DNA of 64,000 bases from Ryuthela nishihirai (Eukaryota > Arthropoda > Arachnida > Araneae > Heptathelidae): contig JAWZYU010000058.1 in the NCBI GenBank assembly GCA_038380435.1, positions 620,001 through 684,000 of the forward strand, read 5' to 3'. Below the pieces are notes generated by a model that was not told the DNA's origin, did no database searches, and worked only from the letters and a program-made list of their open reading frames with translations. Shown piece by piece: positions 46,570-58,360 of the stretch. The stretch's first letter is position 1; the number at the start of each line of letters is the position of its first letter. Made by a program: the position numbers and the translations under genes.

Positions 46570-49500
46570 GTGGATAATCCTAATCAGAGGCCATCGCAGG
46601 TACCTGAATCTTACTTTGCTAGTTGGGCATCGTCAAGCCTAAACTGGAGTAATGTGTCTCAGGCAGGCCATGTGGCTCTTGAAAAAGTCCACTTGAAAAG
46701 GTGGTGCCTGAAGTTCCTACCAGCATTGGTGACTTCAGCCTTTAGCGGAGGAGGAACAGGTCTTTGCCCCATGCCTGCGATCAGGGGGCTGTTTGATATT
46801 GTTGGCCCTACCAATCTCAATAAACCTAATTTCTTTAAAAATCCTACTAATCATTTTCTTTCTGCAGGAACGTGGAACGTGAGGACATTACATAGAGATT
46901 ATTCTCTTGATGTCCTCATGCAGGAATTCCAGCGCTATAACCTAGATATTCTAGGCTTGCAAGAGACCAGATGGACAGGTAAAGGTGAGATACTTAAAAA
47001 TAACTTTAAATTTCTCTTTACAGGGAGGGAGGATGGAAAGCATCACCAAGGCGTGGGTCTGCTGCTCAGCAGACATGCTAGTGATGCTCTTCTAGGATAT
47101 GAGTGCATTAATGAAAGGTTTCTTACAGCAAAATTTCAGACAAGCATTAAAAACTTGAATGTTATCTGCTGTTATGCCCCCACTGAGGATGCTGATGAGG
47201 ATGAGAAGGATAGGTTTTACGGACAACTTCAGGACATTTTGAATTCTGTCAAGAAAGGAGATATTACCCTTGTTCTTGGTGACTTCAATGCCAAAGTTGG
47301 TACCGACTCTGACCTTTGGGGAGGAGTAATAGGTCCTTTTGGTATTGGTAGCTGCAATGGCAATGGGCAACGTCTCCTACAGGTAAGTAAACTCAATGGT
47401 TTCAGAATAACTAACACATATTACAAACACCGCGACATACATAAATACACATGGGTTTCACCTGATGGGCTGCATAGGAATATGATTGATTATATATTAA
47501 TTAACAGCAAATGGGCTAGTTCTGTTAGAAATACCAGGGCATATAGGGGAGCTGAAATTGGATCTGACCATTACCTTGTTAAAAGTGTCTTGCAACTTAA
47601 ACTTAAAAAGTGTTGTGCTAGAGTTAAAAATTTTACCTTTAATACTGAAGCTCTGAAAGACCCAGTTATAGCTAAAGCTTACCATGATAGGTTACTTAGT
47701 CATTATGACGGTCATGGTTTGCTTAATACTGAAGTTGAGGAAGAATGGGGCCATTTTAAACAGGCTTTTTTGGAAACTAACAGTACTCTTTTAGGAAAAA
47801 AGGAGCAGAGGAGGCAGAATTATTTAAGTGACAAGGCAATTGAGCTTATTTCAGAAAGAAGGAATTGCAGGAATGTCCTTAATCAGTACCCTACTAGTCC
47901 TAATAGAAAAGATTACAGAGAGCTTAATAAACGTGTAAAGGATCAGTTAGCTACTGATAAAAATCTTTGGCTTGATAGCTTGGCTGACAAAGCTGAGGAA
48001 GCAGTTAGGCAGCACAACAGCAGAGAGCTGTACCAGATAGTTAATGTTTTATGTGGTAGAAAACGGACAGGCATACAGGGATTGAAGGATAAACAAGGTA
48101 AGGTTATAGAAGGTGAGGATTCTCTCATGGCTAGGTGGGCTGAGCATTTCAGTGATGTTCTAAACAATGTGGTTAGTTCTACTCCCATTGTTTGTAATGA
48201 TGATAGATGCATTGGCAGCTTTAATGTTGGCCCTATAACACAATCTGAAGTTAGTTTGGCTATCTCTAAACTGAAACTTCATAAATCCCCAGGGGTAGAT
48301 GAAATTACTACAGAAATGCTCAGAGCTGGGAATGTTTTGGTTATCACTTGGATGACTGAAATTTTGAATAACTTTTATGATAAAGGCGTGGTTCCTAAAG
48401 ATTTTACCAAAGCTATTATTATCCCTATTTTCAAAAAAGGTGATCACAGTTCTTGTGATAACTATAGGGGTATCAGCCTACTCTCTGTTCCAGGTAAAGT
48501 TCTTTCCATGATTGTGCTTAATAGAATTAAGAATCTGGTTGACAGGCAATTGCGTGATGAGCAATGTGGATTCAGAAGTGGTAGGGGATGTGTAGATCAG
48601 ATATTTTCACTTAGGCAGATTCTTGAGAAATGTTTAGAGTTTCAGAAACCTTTGGTTGCTAGCTTTGTTGATTTCAAAAAGGCTTTCGACTCTGTTGATC
48701 GTCATAATTTGTGGTTGATTGTGAGATCATATGGTATACCAGACAAGTTAGTTAACATAATGAAAGCTCTCTATAATAACACTGAGTCATGTGTGAGAGT
48801 TGGTAAGTCTTGTAGCAATTGGTTTAGCATTGCTTCTGGTGTTCGACAAGGGTGCATTTTGTCTCCTTTTCTCTTTAGTTTGGTTGTTGATTATGTTATG
48901 CGAAATTCACTTCGAGGGAAAGATTTTGGCCTTAAATGGGCTGGAGATACGAAAATTTCTGATTTAGATTATGCTGATGATTTAGCCCTTTTGGCAAATG
49001 ATGTTGATGAGATGAACTCTTTCATTCGAGCTGTTGATGAGACTGGTAGTAGAGTAGGTTTGGTTATAAACAGAGAGAAAACTAAAGTGATGAAAATTGG
49101 TCAGGCAGGCTGTGATTCAGTTAATCTGAATGGTTGCAGTCTTGAGCAGGTGTCACAGTTTAATTATCTTGGAAGCTATGTAACAGATAATGGTGATGTG
49201 CGGCATGAGATTAACAGACGAATAGGGATTGCTGCCGGGACTTTTAAGAATCTATGGAGATTGTGGAGAAATAGGCGTATACACCTAAAGACTAAAATTA
49301 GACTGTATAATAGTTTGGTTCTTTCTAGGGTTAGTTATGGTAGTGAAACTTGGACGCTGTGTAAACAAGATAACAGGAAACTAGATGCTTTTGATTCTAG
49401 ATGCTTACGCAGTATCTTGGGTATTAGGTGGTTTAACTTTATAACTAATGATGAGGTTAGGCAAAGGAGTCTGCAACCTCCTTTAAGCAGCATATTGTGC

Positions 49501-49740
49501 AGAGAGAGACTCCGCTGGTTTGGCCATGTTGCCCGTATGGATAATTATAGATTGGCGAATAGGGTTATGAACAGTGTGCCTAGAGGCTTCAGAAGGAGGG
49601 GGAGACCTAGGATGCGATGGGCAGACAATGTCAAACAGGACCTTGTTAGAATTGGTGTGCAGTGGCCGGATGCAGCAGATGTAGCTCAGGACAGATATGC
49701 TTGGAGAATTAAACTGTGTGGTCTGGTTGGACCTCCGTAG
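46570..49740 (+). CDS. LINE polyprotein: endonuclease and reverse transcriptase, uninterrupted
   Basis: 1056 codons without a stop. The APE-type endonuclease begins near residue 98 (TWNVRTL). It includes DILGLQETRW, CCYAPTEDADED, LVLGDFNAKVG (about 236) and GSDHYLV (about 330). The reverse transcriptase begins about residue 560, with IPIFKKGDHSSCDNYRGISL, DEQCGFRSGRGC, ASFVDFKKAFDSVDR, SGVRQGCILSPFLF and the active site LDYADDLALL (about 800). The C-terminus carries RLRWFGHVARM and RRGRPRMRWADNVKQD. The 3' end is a (GATGAT)n microsatellite at 49755-49783. This layout suggests an RTE/BovB-like family, though I cannot place the clade firmly. It replicates by nicking the target and copying its RNA in place. 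The true start may differ, because the first ~95 residues have no known motif. All catalytic motifs are present, so this copy may be young. Confidence 0.9.
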   Translation: MDNPNQRPSQVPESYFASWASSSLNWSNVSQAGHVALEKVHLKRWCLKFLPALVTSAFSGGGTGLCPMPAIRGLFDIVGPTNLNKPNFFKNPTNHFLSAGTWNVRTLHRDYSLDVLMQEFQRYNLDILGLQETRWTGKGEILKNNFKFLFTGREDGKHHQGVGLLLSRHASDALLGYECINERFLTAKFQTSIKNLNVICCYAPTEDADEDEKDRFYGQLQDILNSVKKGDITLVLGDFNAKVGTDSDLWGGVIGPFGIGSCNGNGQRLLQVSKLNGFRITNTYYKHRDIHKYTWVSPDGLHRNMIDYILINSKWASSVRNTRAYRGAEIGSDHYLVKSVLQLKLKKCCARVKNFTFNTEALKDPVIAKAYHDRLLSHYDGHGLLNTEVEEEWGHFKQAFLETNSTLLGKKEQRRQNYLSDKAIELISERRNCRNVLNQYPTSPNRKDYRELNKRVKDQLATDKNLWLDSLADKAEEAVRQHNSRELYQIVNVLCGRKRTGIQGLKDKQGKVIEGEDSLMARWAEHFSDVLNNVVSSTPIVCNDDRCIGSFNVGPITQSEVSLAISKLKLHKSPGVDEITTEMLRAGNVLVITWMTEILNNFYDKGVVPKDFTKAIIIPIFKKGDHSSCDNYRGISLLSVPGKVLSMIVLNRIKNLVDRQLRDEQCGFRSGRGCVDQIFSLRQILEKCLEFQKPLVASFVDFKKAFDSVDRHNLWLIVRSYGIPDKLVNIMKALYNNTESCVRVGKSCSNWFSIASGVRQGCILSPFLFSLVVDYVMRNSLRGKDFGLKWAGDTKISDLDYADDLALLANDVDEMNSFIRAVDETGSRVGLVINREKTKVMKIGQAGCDSVNLNGCSLEQVSQFNYLGSYVTDNGDVRHEINRRIGIAAGTFKNLWRLWRNRRIHLKTKIRLYNSLVLSRVSYGSETWTLCKQDNRKLDAFDSRCLRSILGIRWFNFITNDEVRQRSLQPPLSSILCRERLRWFGHVARMDNYRLANRVMNSVPRGFRRRGRPRMRWADNVKQDLVRIGVQWPDAADVAQDRYAWRIKLCGLVGPP

Positions 49741-49785
49741 CCCATGGCTGCTTGAGGATGATGATGATGATGATGATGATGATAC

Positions 49786-51319
49786 TTGTGATGAAAATTT
49801 TAGATTGCTGAAATCCTAGCAAAATTGCAATATTTGGGAAGAATATATAAAATGGTTTGAATGATAATTGTGAAGAATATATTGTGCTATACATTCATAT
49901 AAGTTAACTGCTATACGTACGGTGAATATATTTGTTTGGAGAAAATAAAGGACAATCAGAAATTGTTTCATAATAAAAAAAGCAGGTTGCGTTTATTTGT
50001 TTCACTAAAACTAAAAAGGTTTATAACATTTATTATAAAATATAAGTATACGCATAGCATTTTAAACAATCATATTATTACTTAAAAATTTAATTTTGAT
50101 ACTTTTCACAAGAAAACATTTTTAATAAATCAGGTTTGTGCTTTAAAAATTCTTAAAACTGTAAACAATTCATGTCAAAGTTCCATTTGGTATAAATGCA
50201 TGCTTTCAATGTTTCGATTTTTAATTTGGTTTTTTCACTGGTCCACATATTGTTGGCTAATCAAAATATTCATTCAATGGGGGCATTAGATCCAGGGACA
50301 CATAAGCAAAATTCAACGTTTTTTAAAATGTTTTTAAAAAATATTTGTTTATCTGTGAAATATTTAAAAATTTCAACCCATCTACTGCGCTCCAATATTC
50401 AGTTTACTATATTAATTCACAAAAAAAAGGACAAAATGGTCATTTTAGAAAAAATTAAATCTAAAGGACAGAGCAGTGAAATAAAGGACGTATGGTCACC
50501 GTAGCTATATGTTTAATCACAATTAATTTATTTATCTTTCCTGTTTGCATCGTGGTTGTTGTTTGCTGAGGGAGGGTATTGAATATGAGTTTTTTATTTA
50601 GTTATGTGAAATATAGGTTTAAGAAATAGTGATCACAAACCAACATATCTTATAGAGTACAGAGCATTTGTCACTCATTAATAGTTTGGATGACATGTAA
50701 ATTTAAGGTTTATTTTCATAATACCCTTGGGAAATATCAGAATCTGATTTTCACAGTTTCCTCAGAGATTTAATGTTTTAGTTAGTTTCAATCATTTTTC
50801 AAGAGAACAGGTTATATACCATTCATTAGTTAATGTTTGAATGCCATAGTCGTAAGGTAAAATTTGTGCATTATGAATAAATAATGAATGCCTGTGTAAC
50901 GTAAATTATGTAGTGATTGATCTTCCACAAAAAATATACATAACATAACAGAATTGTTTATATACAGAAATCATAGAGGTGAAAAAGGAAATTTTTTACT
51001 GGATCATTATAAGTCAAATGTAAAATACGTCTCAAATTAGGTTTCTGCAAGATATAGAAAGTTTTTAGTATTAGTGTTTCTTAAACAGATACCATAAATA
51101 CTGTAGGAATGAACTAATGCATAATACAAATTCATCATTGCCTTATATTTGTAATTCAAGATATATTTTAATACGTCCAATATTTTTTCTAATTATTCAA
51201 ATCACTTGAAAAATACAATTCAAGTTTGCATCTCTTAAAACACAGAAACTTTATTTGTTGACATATTTGGACTTTTGACCATTTACAATAATTTTTACTT
51301 TTCTTACTATTTTTATAAA
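49786..51319. other. AT-rich DNA between two LINE copies, no gene seen
   Basis: No homology to either LINE is visible and no coding potential is supported. Confidence 0.45.
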
Positions 51320-53138
51320 ATATATACATACATACATACAAAATCCTCATGCAGCCATGGGCTATGGAGGTCCAACCAGACTGTGTAATTTTCCACACCA
51401 GACTTGTCTCTTTTGAGCTACAGCTGCTGCATTTGGCAACTCTAGGCCAATTCTAGCAACGTCCTGTTTGACATTGTCTGCTCATTGAATCCTTTTCTGA
51501 TACCTTAGGTACACTGTTCATAATGCTCTTTGCCAATCTGCAGCTAACACAGTCTGTCTCTCTCTGCACAATATGCTGCTCAAAAGACTCCCTTCTTCTA
51601 ACCTCATCATTGCTTTCAAAGTCAAACCACGTAATGCCCAAGATACTGCGTAAGCATCTAGAATCAAAGGCATCAAGTTTCTTGTTATCCTGCTAATAAA
51701 GGTCATGTTTCGCCACCATAACTAACCTTAGAAAGAACCAAAATATTACACAGCCTAATTTTAGTCTTTAGGTGTATACGCCTATTTTTCCATACTCTCC
51801 ATAGATTCTTAAAAGTCCCAGCAGCAATCCCTATTCTTCTATTTATCTCATACTGCACATCACCACATGTTACGTAGCTCCTAAGATAACTAAACTGAGA
51901 CACTTGCTCAATAGTACAGCCATTCAAAGCCTCTAAAGCACCATCTGCCTGACCAATTTTCATCACTTTAGTTTTTTCTCTGTTTATCACCAAACCTACT
52001 CTATTACCAGTCTGATCAACAGCCCTAATGAACGAATTCATCTCATCAACATCAGTAGCCAACAGGGCCAAATCATCTGCATAATCTAAATCAGAAATTT
52101 TGAAATCTCTAGACCATTTAAGGCCAAAATCTTTCCCTTGCAATGAATTTCGCATTACATAATCAATAACTAAAGAGAAAAGGTCCTGTCTGTTTCTTCC
52201 CACATTAAACATTAACAATCTGGTGCAACCCTCTGCTGTTGTGCTGTCTAACTGCTTCCTCTGCTTTGTTAGCCAAGCTATCAAACCAAAGATTCTTATC
52301 AGCTGTTAACTGATCTTTTACATGTTTATTAAGCTAGTTGTAATACCTTCTGTTAGGACTAGTAGGGTGTTGATTCATATTAATCCTGCACTTCCTTCTA
52401 TCAGAAATAAGTTCCGTAGCCTTATCACTCAAATAATTTTGTTTCCTCTGTTCCCTTTTACCCAAAAGAGTACTGTTGGTTTCAAGAAAAGTCTGTTTAA
52501 ACTGATCCCATTCCTTCTCGACTTCAGCAGTAAGCAAACCACGATTGTCGTAATGACTAAGTAGCCTATCATGGTATGCTTTGGTTATATCTGGACCTTT
52601 CAAACCTTCAGTGTTGAAGGTAATTTTCTTAACCTTAGCACAACATTTCTTAAACTTCAGCTGCAAGACACTTGACCAATGGTCAGACCTAATTTCTGCT
52701 CCCCTGTATGATCTGGTATTCCTAACTGAACTAGCCCATATGCTGTTAATTAAAATATACTACTCACAAAAATTAGGGGATATTTTTATCGCTTCATATT
52801 CATTTTCAAATATCCCCTAATTTTTGTGAGCAGTATATAATCTCTCATATTCCTGTGCAACTCATCAAGTGAAACCCACGTATATTTATAAATGCCCCGA
52901 TGTTTGTAGCATGTGTTAGTTATTCAAAAACCATTAGGTTTACCTACCTGTAGGAGACTTTCCCATTGCCATTGAAACTTCCAATGCAAAAGGGACCTAA
53001 AACTCCTGCCCAAAGGTCAGAGTAAGTATCAACTTTAGCATTGAAGTCACCTAGCACAAGAGAAATATCTCCTTTCTTCACAGAATTCAAAATATCTGGA
53101 TGCTTGTTGTAAAACATATCCTTCTCATTCTCATTGTT
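51320..53138 (-). pseudogene. Antisense, rearranged copy of the same LINE family
   Basis: On the minus strand, 52190-51360 encodes the RT end (LDYADDLALLATDVDEMNSF and RRIHLKTKIRL), closely similar to the intact copy. 52740-52330 carries the region after the endonuclease, and 53138-52860 an endonuclease piece (GDFNAKV-like). Internal deletion removes most of the RT (join near 52200-52310), and frameshifts abound. The 3' end is a (TGTA)n-type microsatellite at 51320-51341. A small MITE interrupts it at 52760-52833. Confidence 0.85.
52758..52835. mobile_element. Tiny MITE with TA target duplication
   Basis: A 74 bp foldback (CTACTCACAAAAATTAGGGG at one end, CCCCTAATTTTTGTGAGCAG at the other) flanked by TA on both sides. 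The intact LINE shows the empty site, with a single TA at the matching point (about 47493). TA target and terminal sequence fit a Tc1/mariner-mobilised MITE. Confidence 0.9.
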
Positions 53139-53267
53139 TTAAATTTTGCTATAACTGGAGTAACACAACAGTGTTGCAGATTAAGCTTAATTGATCAGTA
53201 ACAATCAGACAAAAAAATTTAACATATAAAGCACAACACACTTAATGGTATTCATCTTTCTCTCTAG

Positions 53268-55874
53268 GTTTGTGAATAACACTTCAAAGAGTCCCCAGAC
53301 TAATTCCTGGTAGCATTCCGTCAAAACTCCCAAATTAACCAGCATATCTCTCTGCTACTCCTACATCCAGCAGAGAAAGTCCTGAAAGCAAAAGGAAACA
53401 ACTTGAAGAATCTTCACTCAAAAAAGCATTAGAATCTAGTGCAAGAGAAAAAGCTGAATATGACACTAAAAGAACATTTTTATCAATTCGTGATTTATTT
53501 TCCAAAGTGCACTTCATAGACGTTCACCAATGGACTGTATTATGTAAAAATGATTTGCTTTTGATATTAAATGTTGTAAGTGATCCAGCTCCTATAGTAA
53601 AATTTTCTGTTGTTGTTAATTCTGAGCTTATGGTGAGAGCATATGAAAAAGATAATGACCAATCCAAAGTTGGAAAATATATTTTTCCTATAAAAATCAG
53701 TCATATTGATGTTTTAAATGACCTTTTAAATTGTTTAATAAGGGTTAAAACTCCTGAAAGTAATATTATATATAGTATTGATTTAATGTGTAATATTTTG
53801 AAAGCACTTCGTACATCGGATGAAAATAACAATAATCATTTAAAATTCATTGAGGAACAGTTGATACTATTTGGGTTAAATAAGATTCAAGGTATTCATC
53901 AGATATGATAATTTTTGCATCACTCTTTTTTAGCATGGCTCCTCATGCATATAATTTTGTTAGAGAAAGTGGAAACATTAGATTACCACATCCTAGTATA
54001 ATTCGACGCATTTGTCTTCGGTTTAATGTCAACCCTGCTATAGAGAAAGTAGATTCAAATTTTTTATCATATGTCAGGCAAAAATATTCTTTTTTGAATG
54101 ATACAGATAAAAAGGTGATTTTAATGTTTGATGAAATTCATCTTAAACAGTATTTGGATTACAAATGTGGTAACCTAGTTGGTCTGTCATTTGACACACA
54201 AAACATGGCAACCAGTGCCCATGTATTTATGATAACTAGTTTGCTTTCCAACTTTAAAGATGTAGTTCATATATTACCAGCCAAAACAATAAATGCTGAT
54301 ATTCTCTACAGTATTATTAAAAAAATTATCATTGGTTTGGAAGAAATTGGTTTTTTTGTGATATGTGTCGTAGCTGACAATAATTCTATCAATCGTAAAA
54401 GTATGTCATTATGTCTTTCTCCCCCTAAAGTTCAAATTGTATATCCTCATCCATCAGATAAATAAGATCTTTATTTTTTCTTACTGACCCAGTTCATTTG
54501 TTGAAGTGTATCAGAAATAACTGGCTAAATGAAACAAAATGTTGAAAAATGCATGTGCTATCCACACTTTGTAAATAATGGAAATAGTATTTCATCATTC
54601 AAAACTGCATCCTTATCAACCCTTAAAGAACTGCATAAAATTGAAGCAAACTCATTGTTAAAATATGGATTTAATCTGTCGTATAAAGCTTTGAACCCAA
54701 GTAACCTTGAGAGACAAAATGTTAAATTTGTCTTAAATATTTTTAATGATTTTGTAGTTAATGGACTTTTAGAAATAGGAGAAAAGCACAAATTGTTACA
54801 TTACCAAGATACATCAGATTTCATTAAGATTATTTTAACATGGTGGAATATTGTAAATGTAAAATCACCTTTTAAAGGTGAACTCTTGAATAACAAACAC
54901 CAAATGCCATCAACATGTTCAGAGTCAGATGAAAATGTCTCATTTCTGAATTCTTTCTTGAATTGGCTAGATAAATGGGAGCAGATGAGTTGCACAACCG
55001 ATGTATGCTAACGAAAGAAACCCATTCTGCTTTAAGACTTAGTACATATTCATTGCTTGAAATTGCTTCATATTGTACTTCTGAACTTAAATTAAAATAT
55101 ATTTTACCAGGTAAGTTTGAAACTGATAATTTAGAGAGTCATTTCGGCCTCTAGAGGCAGTTAGCTGGATGCCAGTGTAATATCAATTATTTGAATGTGA
55201 AACAAAATTAAGAGTGCAGTCACTGTTGAAACTTCCCACTAAGTCAAGTGGCAAAATTAAAATAACTGATTTGGATTTTAAAGATGATTTTAAGGAAATG
55301 AATTTTACGTCTCTTAGCTTAAAGTTTAATATTACAGTGCGTCCTTCAGATTTGTCTGATTGTGATAACTCTCTTCCTGTAATTGCATATATAGCAGGAT
55401 ATTGTGTATTTTAAGTTTTGAAAAGTTTGAAATGTGACCATTGTAAACATTTATTTATTACTTTATAAAAAAGTAGAATTGGATGCAAAATTTAAGTATT
55501 TACAAAAACTTGATAGAGGCAGTCTTTTTTGCTCAAATGAGATAGTAATTAATGTTGTATTGTTAAATTATATTACTAAGAACAAATTGTGTACTAAATT
55601 CGAACAAGAATTTATGGAAATGGCAAATCAAAGAAATGTTGTTACTTTAATCACTACCAGTCTTTTACATGATGCAGAATTACTTGATTATCACACAAGT
55701 TGTGAATTTGGCCACTGTATTGGAAAAACTCTAGAAATAATTATCTGGTGTTCAACAAATATATTTTTAAACACTTTTGGCAAGCTTAAAAATGATTGTT
55801 TGTTAGAGAATTTGGGAAATAAGAAAAAATGTCTTAGTGCCAAAAAAAGAAAGTTGTCTACCCTCAATAAATAA
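53268..55874 (+). pseudogene. Exon 2 of the second P-type THAP transposase, multiply broken
   Basis: It opens with Val-Cys-Glu-stop-His-Phe, the missing half of the THAP zinc site, with an in-frame TAA at 53277. After frameshifts it gives the post-THAP segment (IPGSIPSKLPN) and then 53507-53908. Catalytic region: Asp in ILMFDEIHLKQ (about 54130), Asp in VVADNNSINRKS (about 54378), HLLKCIRNNW (about 54500), and Glu in NLESHFG (about 55136), followed by a stop. The C-terminus (VIAYIAGYCVF, then LQKLDRGSLFC) runs to 55874. It aligns through its length with the arm transposases but is clearly diverged, so it is an older and dead copy. Confidence 0.87.
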
Positions 55875-55931
55875 TATCCACAGAGTTAACTGTTGGCTTT
55901 GAAGTTAATAGTTTTGTGACAGTTTTTCTGG

Positions 55932-56095
55932 CATGTGGGATTTGAACCATATCACTCCAGGTATGTGCCACAGTATTCTAAGACCATTAAACTAATAAAT
56001 TATATTAATGGAAAAAAGGTAGAGCCGTGTTAGTGCAGTGGTTTTACAACACTGGCTTATATCTGGAAAGATGTATACCTAAATGATTTAATCTT
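55932..56095. repeat. Two tRNA-like SINE fragments, opposite strands
   Basis: Minus strand 55932-56006 has TTTAATGGTCTTAGAA and the exact B-box consensus GGTTCAAATCC. Plus strand from 56022 has an A-box-like TTAGTGCAGTGG and no clear B box. Neither forms a full tRNA. Confidence 0.45.
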
Positions 56096-57229
56096 TCTTT
56101 ACCAGGCTGCATAGAATTATATTTTTAACAATCGAAGATTGATTAGAGACTATTTTCTTTACATTTGGGAGGTTAGTTGAGCGATTTATTATAAAATCTT
56201 AAGTCAATATATTTACAGGTAGCTTTGTAAACCAAAATGTGTATGTAAATTGTAGTTTGTAAAGTTTAGATGCACTTTTTCTGCTAGATTTTGAATATGT
56301 ATTCCATCAAAAGGTTGTATCCATATCCTATAAATTCAGTCTAATCACTAAGAAAAAGTATTTCAATTAAATCATATCTGCAATTGTTACAGTTAAACCT
56401 ATTACAGTATATCATTAATTTGTAGTTTACATTTGTCAATAAAATTGTTCTGAAGAATTTTTGTGGTGTTTTTTTACCTTTTAATATAACAGACTAATTT
56501 TCCATAGCAATTTATGTCACGATTATATTATCAATGGTTCAAAAAACTGGATTAGTTATTGACAGCATTTATCAGCAAAAATATGTGAAGGAAATGATTT
56601 TATTTTTGTTAATATATAACCGAGTAATTATTCCTATTTTACCTTATTTTTAACAATATTGTGTCAATGTAATTATTGTAGAACCGAATATGACACTCCT
56701 GCTAATTTATATATCGTTATATATGTTCAGAGAACGTTAAACAACGATTACCCTGCATTTTGAGTCATCAATTTAGCACAATTACAAATCAAGATCTATT
56801 TTAGGTTCAACGTCTTCCTTATTTGAAGGTTTGTCATAGAAATTTTACACTAATGTACATATATACAATATAATCATACAATGTCAATCAGTTTTTGAGC
56901 ACATTATCAAACAAAAATGCCCACCGAACTTATAAAAAAAAGTAAATGCTCGATTTGCGACAGTAGTACTACGTACGCAGGAAGCACTGTAGATCCACAG
57001 GATGTGAAGTCACTTTAGACTTCAAAGGCCTTGAGTCTCGAAGGTCACGATGGGGAGGGGGCTGCTAATGCATAAATCGATCAATGCCTTTGAAGGAACG
57101 ATGTTTGTATTTCTGTTGCCTTACCCTTGGTTCGAATTTGTAGTACTAAATTTCTACACATTTAAAAATATATTATTTTTTCCAATTTCTCGATGATAAT
57201 AACTACTTTTTAACTTTTGTAATAAAAAA
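56096..57229. other. AT-rich DNA, no gene seen
   Basis: No supported coding sequence. A short GC-richer patch lies at 56980-57070. Confidence 0.45.
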
Positions 57230-57362
57230 AACTCAAGTAGCTGCACGCTAAATAGGTCTGAGAGGAGCCTGTCTGTTTAATATGCGATAAAAATATGTGA
57301 GGAAGCAGAGACCTCAGTAGAAAGACAACACCAGAAAACACATATCCATGCCGTATTCTACT
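57230..57362 (-). repeat. Body of a diverged family A SINE
   Basis: On the minus strand it shares CATGGATATGTG, the CTGAGGTCTCTGC-like segment and the AGGCTCCTCTCAGACC segment with family A. Its tRNA-like head is replaced by the adjoining array at 57363-57745. Confidence 0.7.
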
Positions 57363-57745
57363 GGAACTGGGTCTTTTGATCCTGGGCTCAAACTGGTCCC
57401 TTTGACCGATCCTCTGGGATCGGACTTGGGTTCTTTTATCCTGTGCTCAAATGTGTCTCTTTGATCTGAGGATCGAACTTAAGCTCTTTGATCCTGGGCT
57501 CAAACTGATCCTTTTGATCAGAGGATCGAACTTGGGTCCTTTTATCCTGTGCTGAAATTGGTCCCTTTGATCTGAGGATAGAACTTCGGCCCCTTTGATC
57601 CTAATCTAAAACTGCTTCCTTTGATATGAGGATCGAAGTTTGGTCCTTTTTGATCCTGGGCTCAAACTAGTCCCTTTGATCCGATGATCGAACTTGTGTC
57701 CTTTGATCTGGGGCTCGAACATGTCTACTTTGAACCGGGGCCTTA
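57363..57745 (-). repeat. Minisatellite built from a SINE tRNA-like head
   Basis: About seven copies of a ~53 bp unit, each made of two ~26 bp halves of the type TTTGATCCTGGGCTCAAACT and TTTGATCTGAGGATCGAACT (plus strand). Both halves resemble the complement of a B box (GGGTTCGAACCC) with the downstream AAGGGACC of the family A head. The array ends at GAGCCACC (about 57750), the complement of a tRNA-like start. It looks like a B-box region amplified in place. Confidence 0.8.
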
Positions 57746-58114
57746 ATCATTGAGCCACCACTTCGAATTAACTCTAAGTAACGCAGCAGTCACTTTCTAA
57801 GCTGAATGGAGCAAGAAAAGTATACAACCTTACAAAATGGACATATTATCCGGTGGGGGGGGGATTCTGACCGTTAGTTACGTGCTATTGCATAAGAGAA
57901 AGTGTGAGGAATTCAGCTAAAAGAGAATCTGGTAATTTACAGATGTCACCTTAAAAAGAGCTCTTTCCAAATAAATCCTCCTTTTTGAGAATGCTAATAG
58001 TAGTAATAGAGGCAAACACCTGATGAACGTAGGTGTATTTCAGACATTTTGTATTTTTTAAAGAACTCCCTAAATGCAGCAAATGATAAAATTGTGTTTT
58101 TCAATCGAAATCCA

Positions 58115-58360
58115 GTCTCTTAGCCCAAGGTGCCTTCATACATCAGGCCTGGACAGTCTGAAACAAAAGGAACAAAACCAACTTTGAATAAATATGTATT
58201 CGAATTTGTTTTAAATTTAAGTTAACGACATTTTTTAAAACCAGTTAAAGTAAAATAATTCACTTATTTGGATTTTATTAAAACATTTTATAGAATTATA
58301 AAATTAATTACCAAAGTTATAACAATAAATAACTACCAGTTGAATTTTAAGAAAAGAAGT
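58115..58360 (-). repeat. Family R repeat
   Basis: The minus strand shares AAAATTC, TGGTAG, GGTAAYTAATTTT and TGTTTTAATAAAATCC blocks with 15722-16042, and the AGGCCTGGACAG head with 8440-8745. No gene is seen at 57751-58114. Confidence 0.55.

Larger units (their letters stand above)
46119..53267 (+). other. 7.1 kb intron of the second P-type locus, filled by LINEs
   Basis: Donor GTATGT at 46119; acceptor tract TTTCTCTCTAG ending at 53267. It contains the intact LINE (ORF 46570-49740), its (GATGAT)n tail, empty AT-rich DNA at 49786-51319, and the decayed antisense LINE at 51320-53138. Joining the two exons restores the expected order of THAP residues, which supports the splice sites. Confidence 0.65.
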
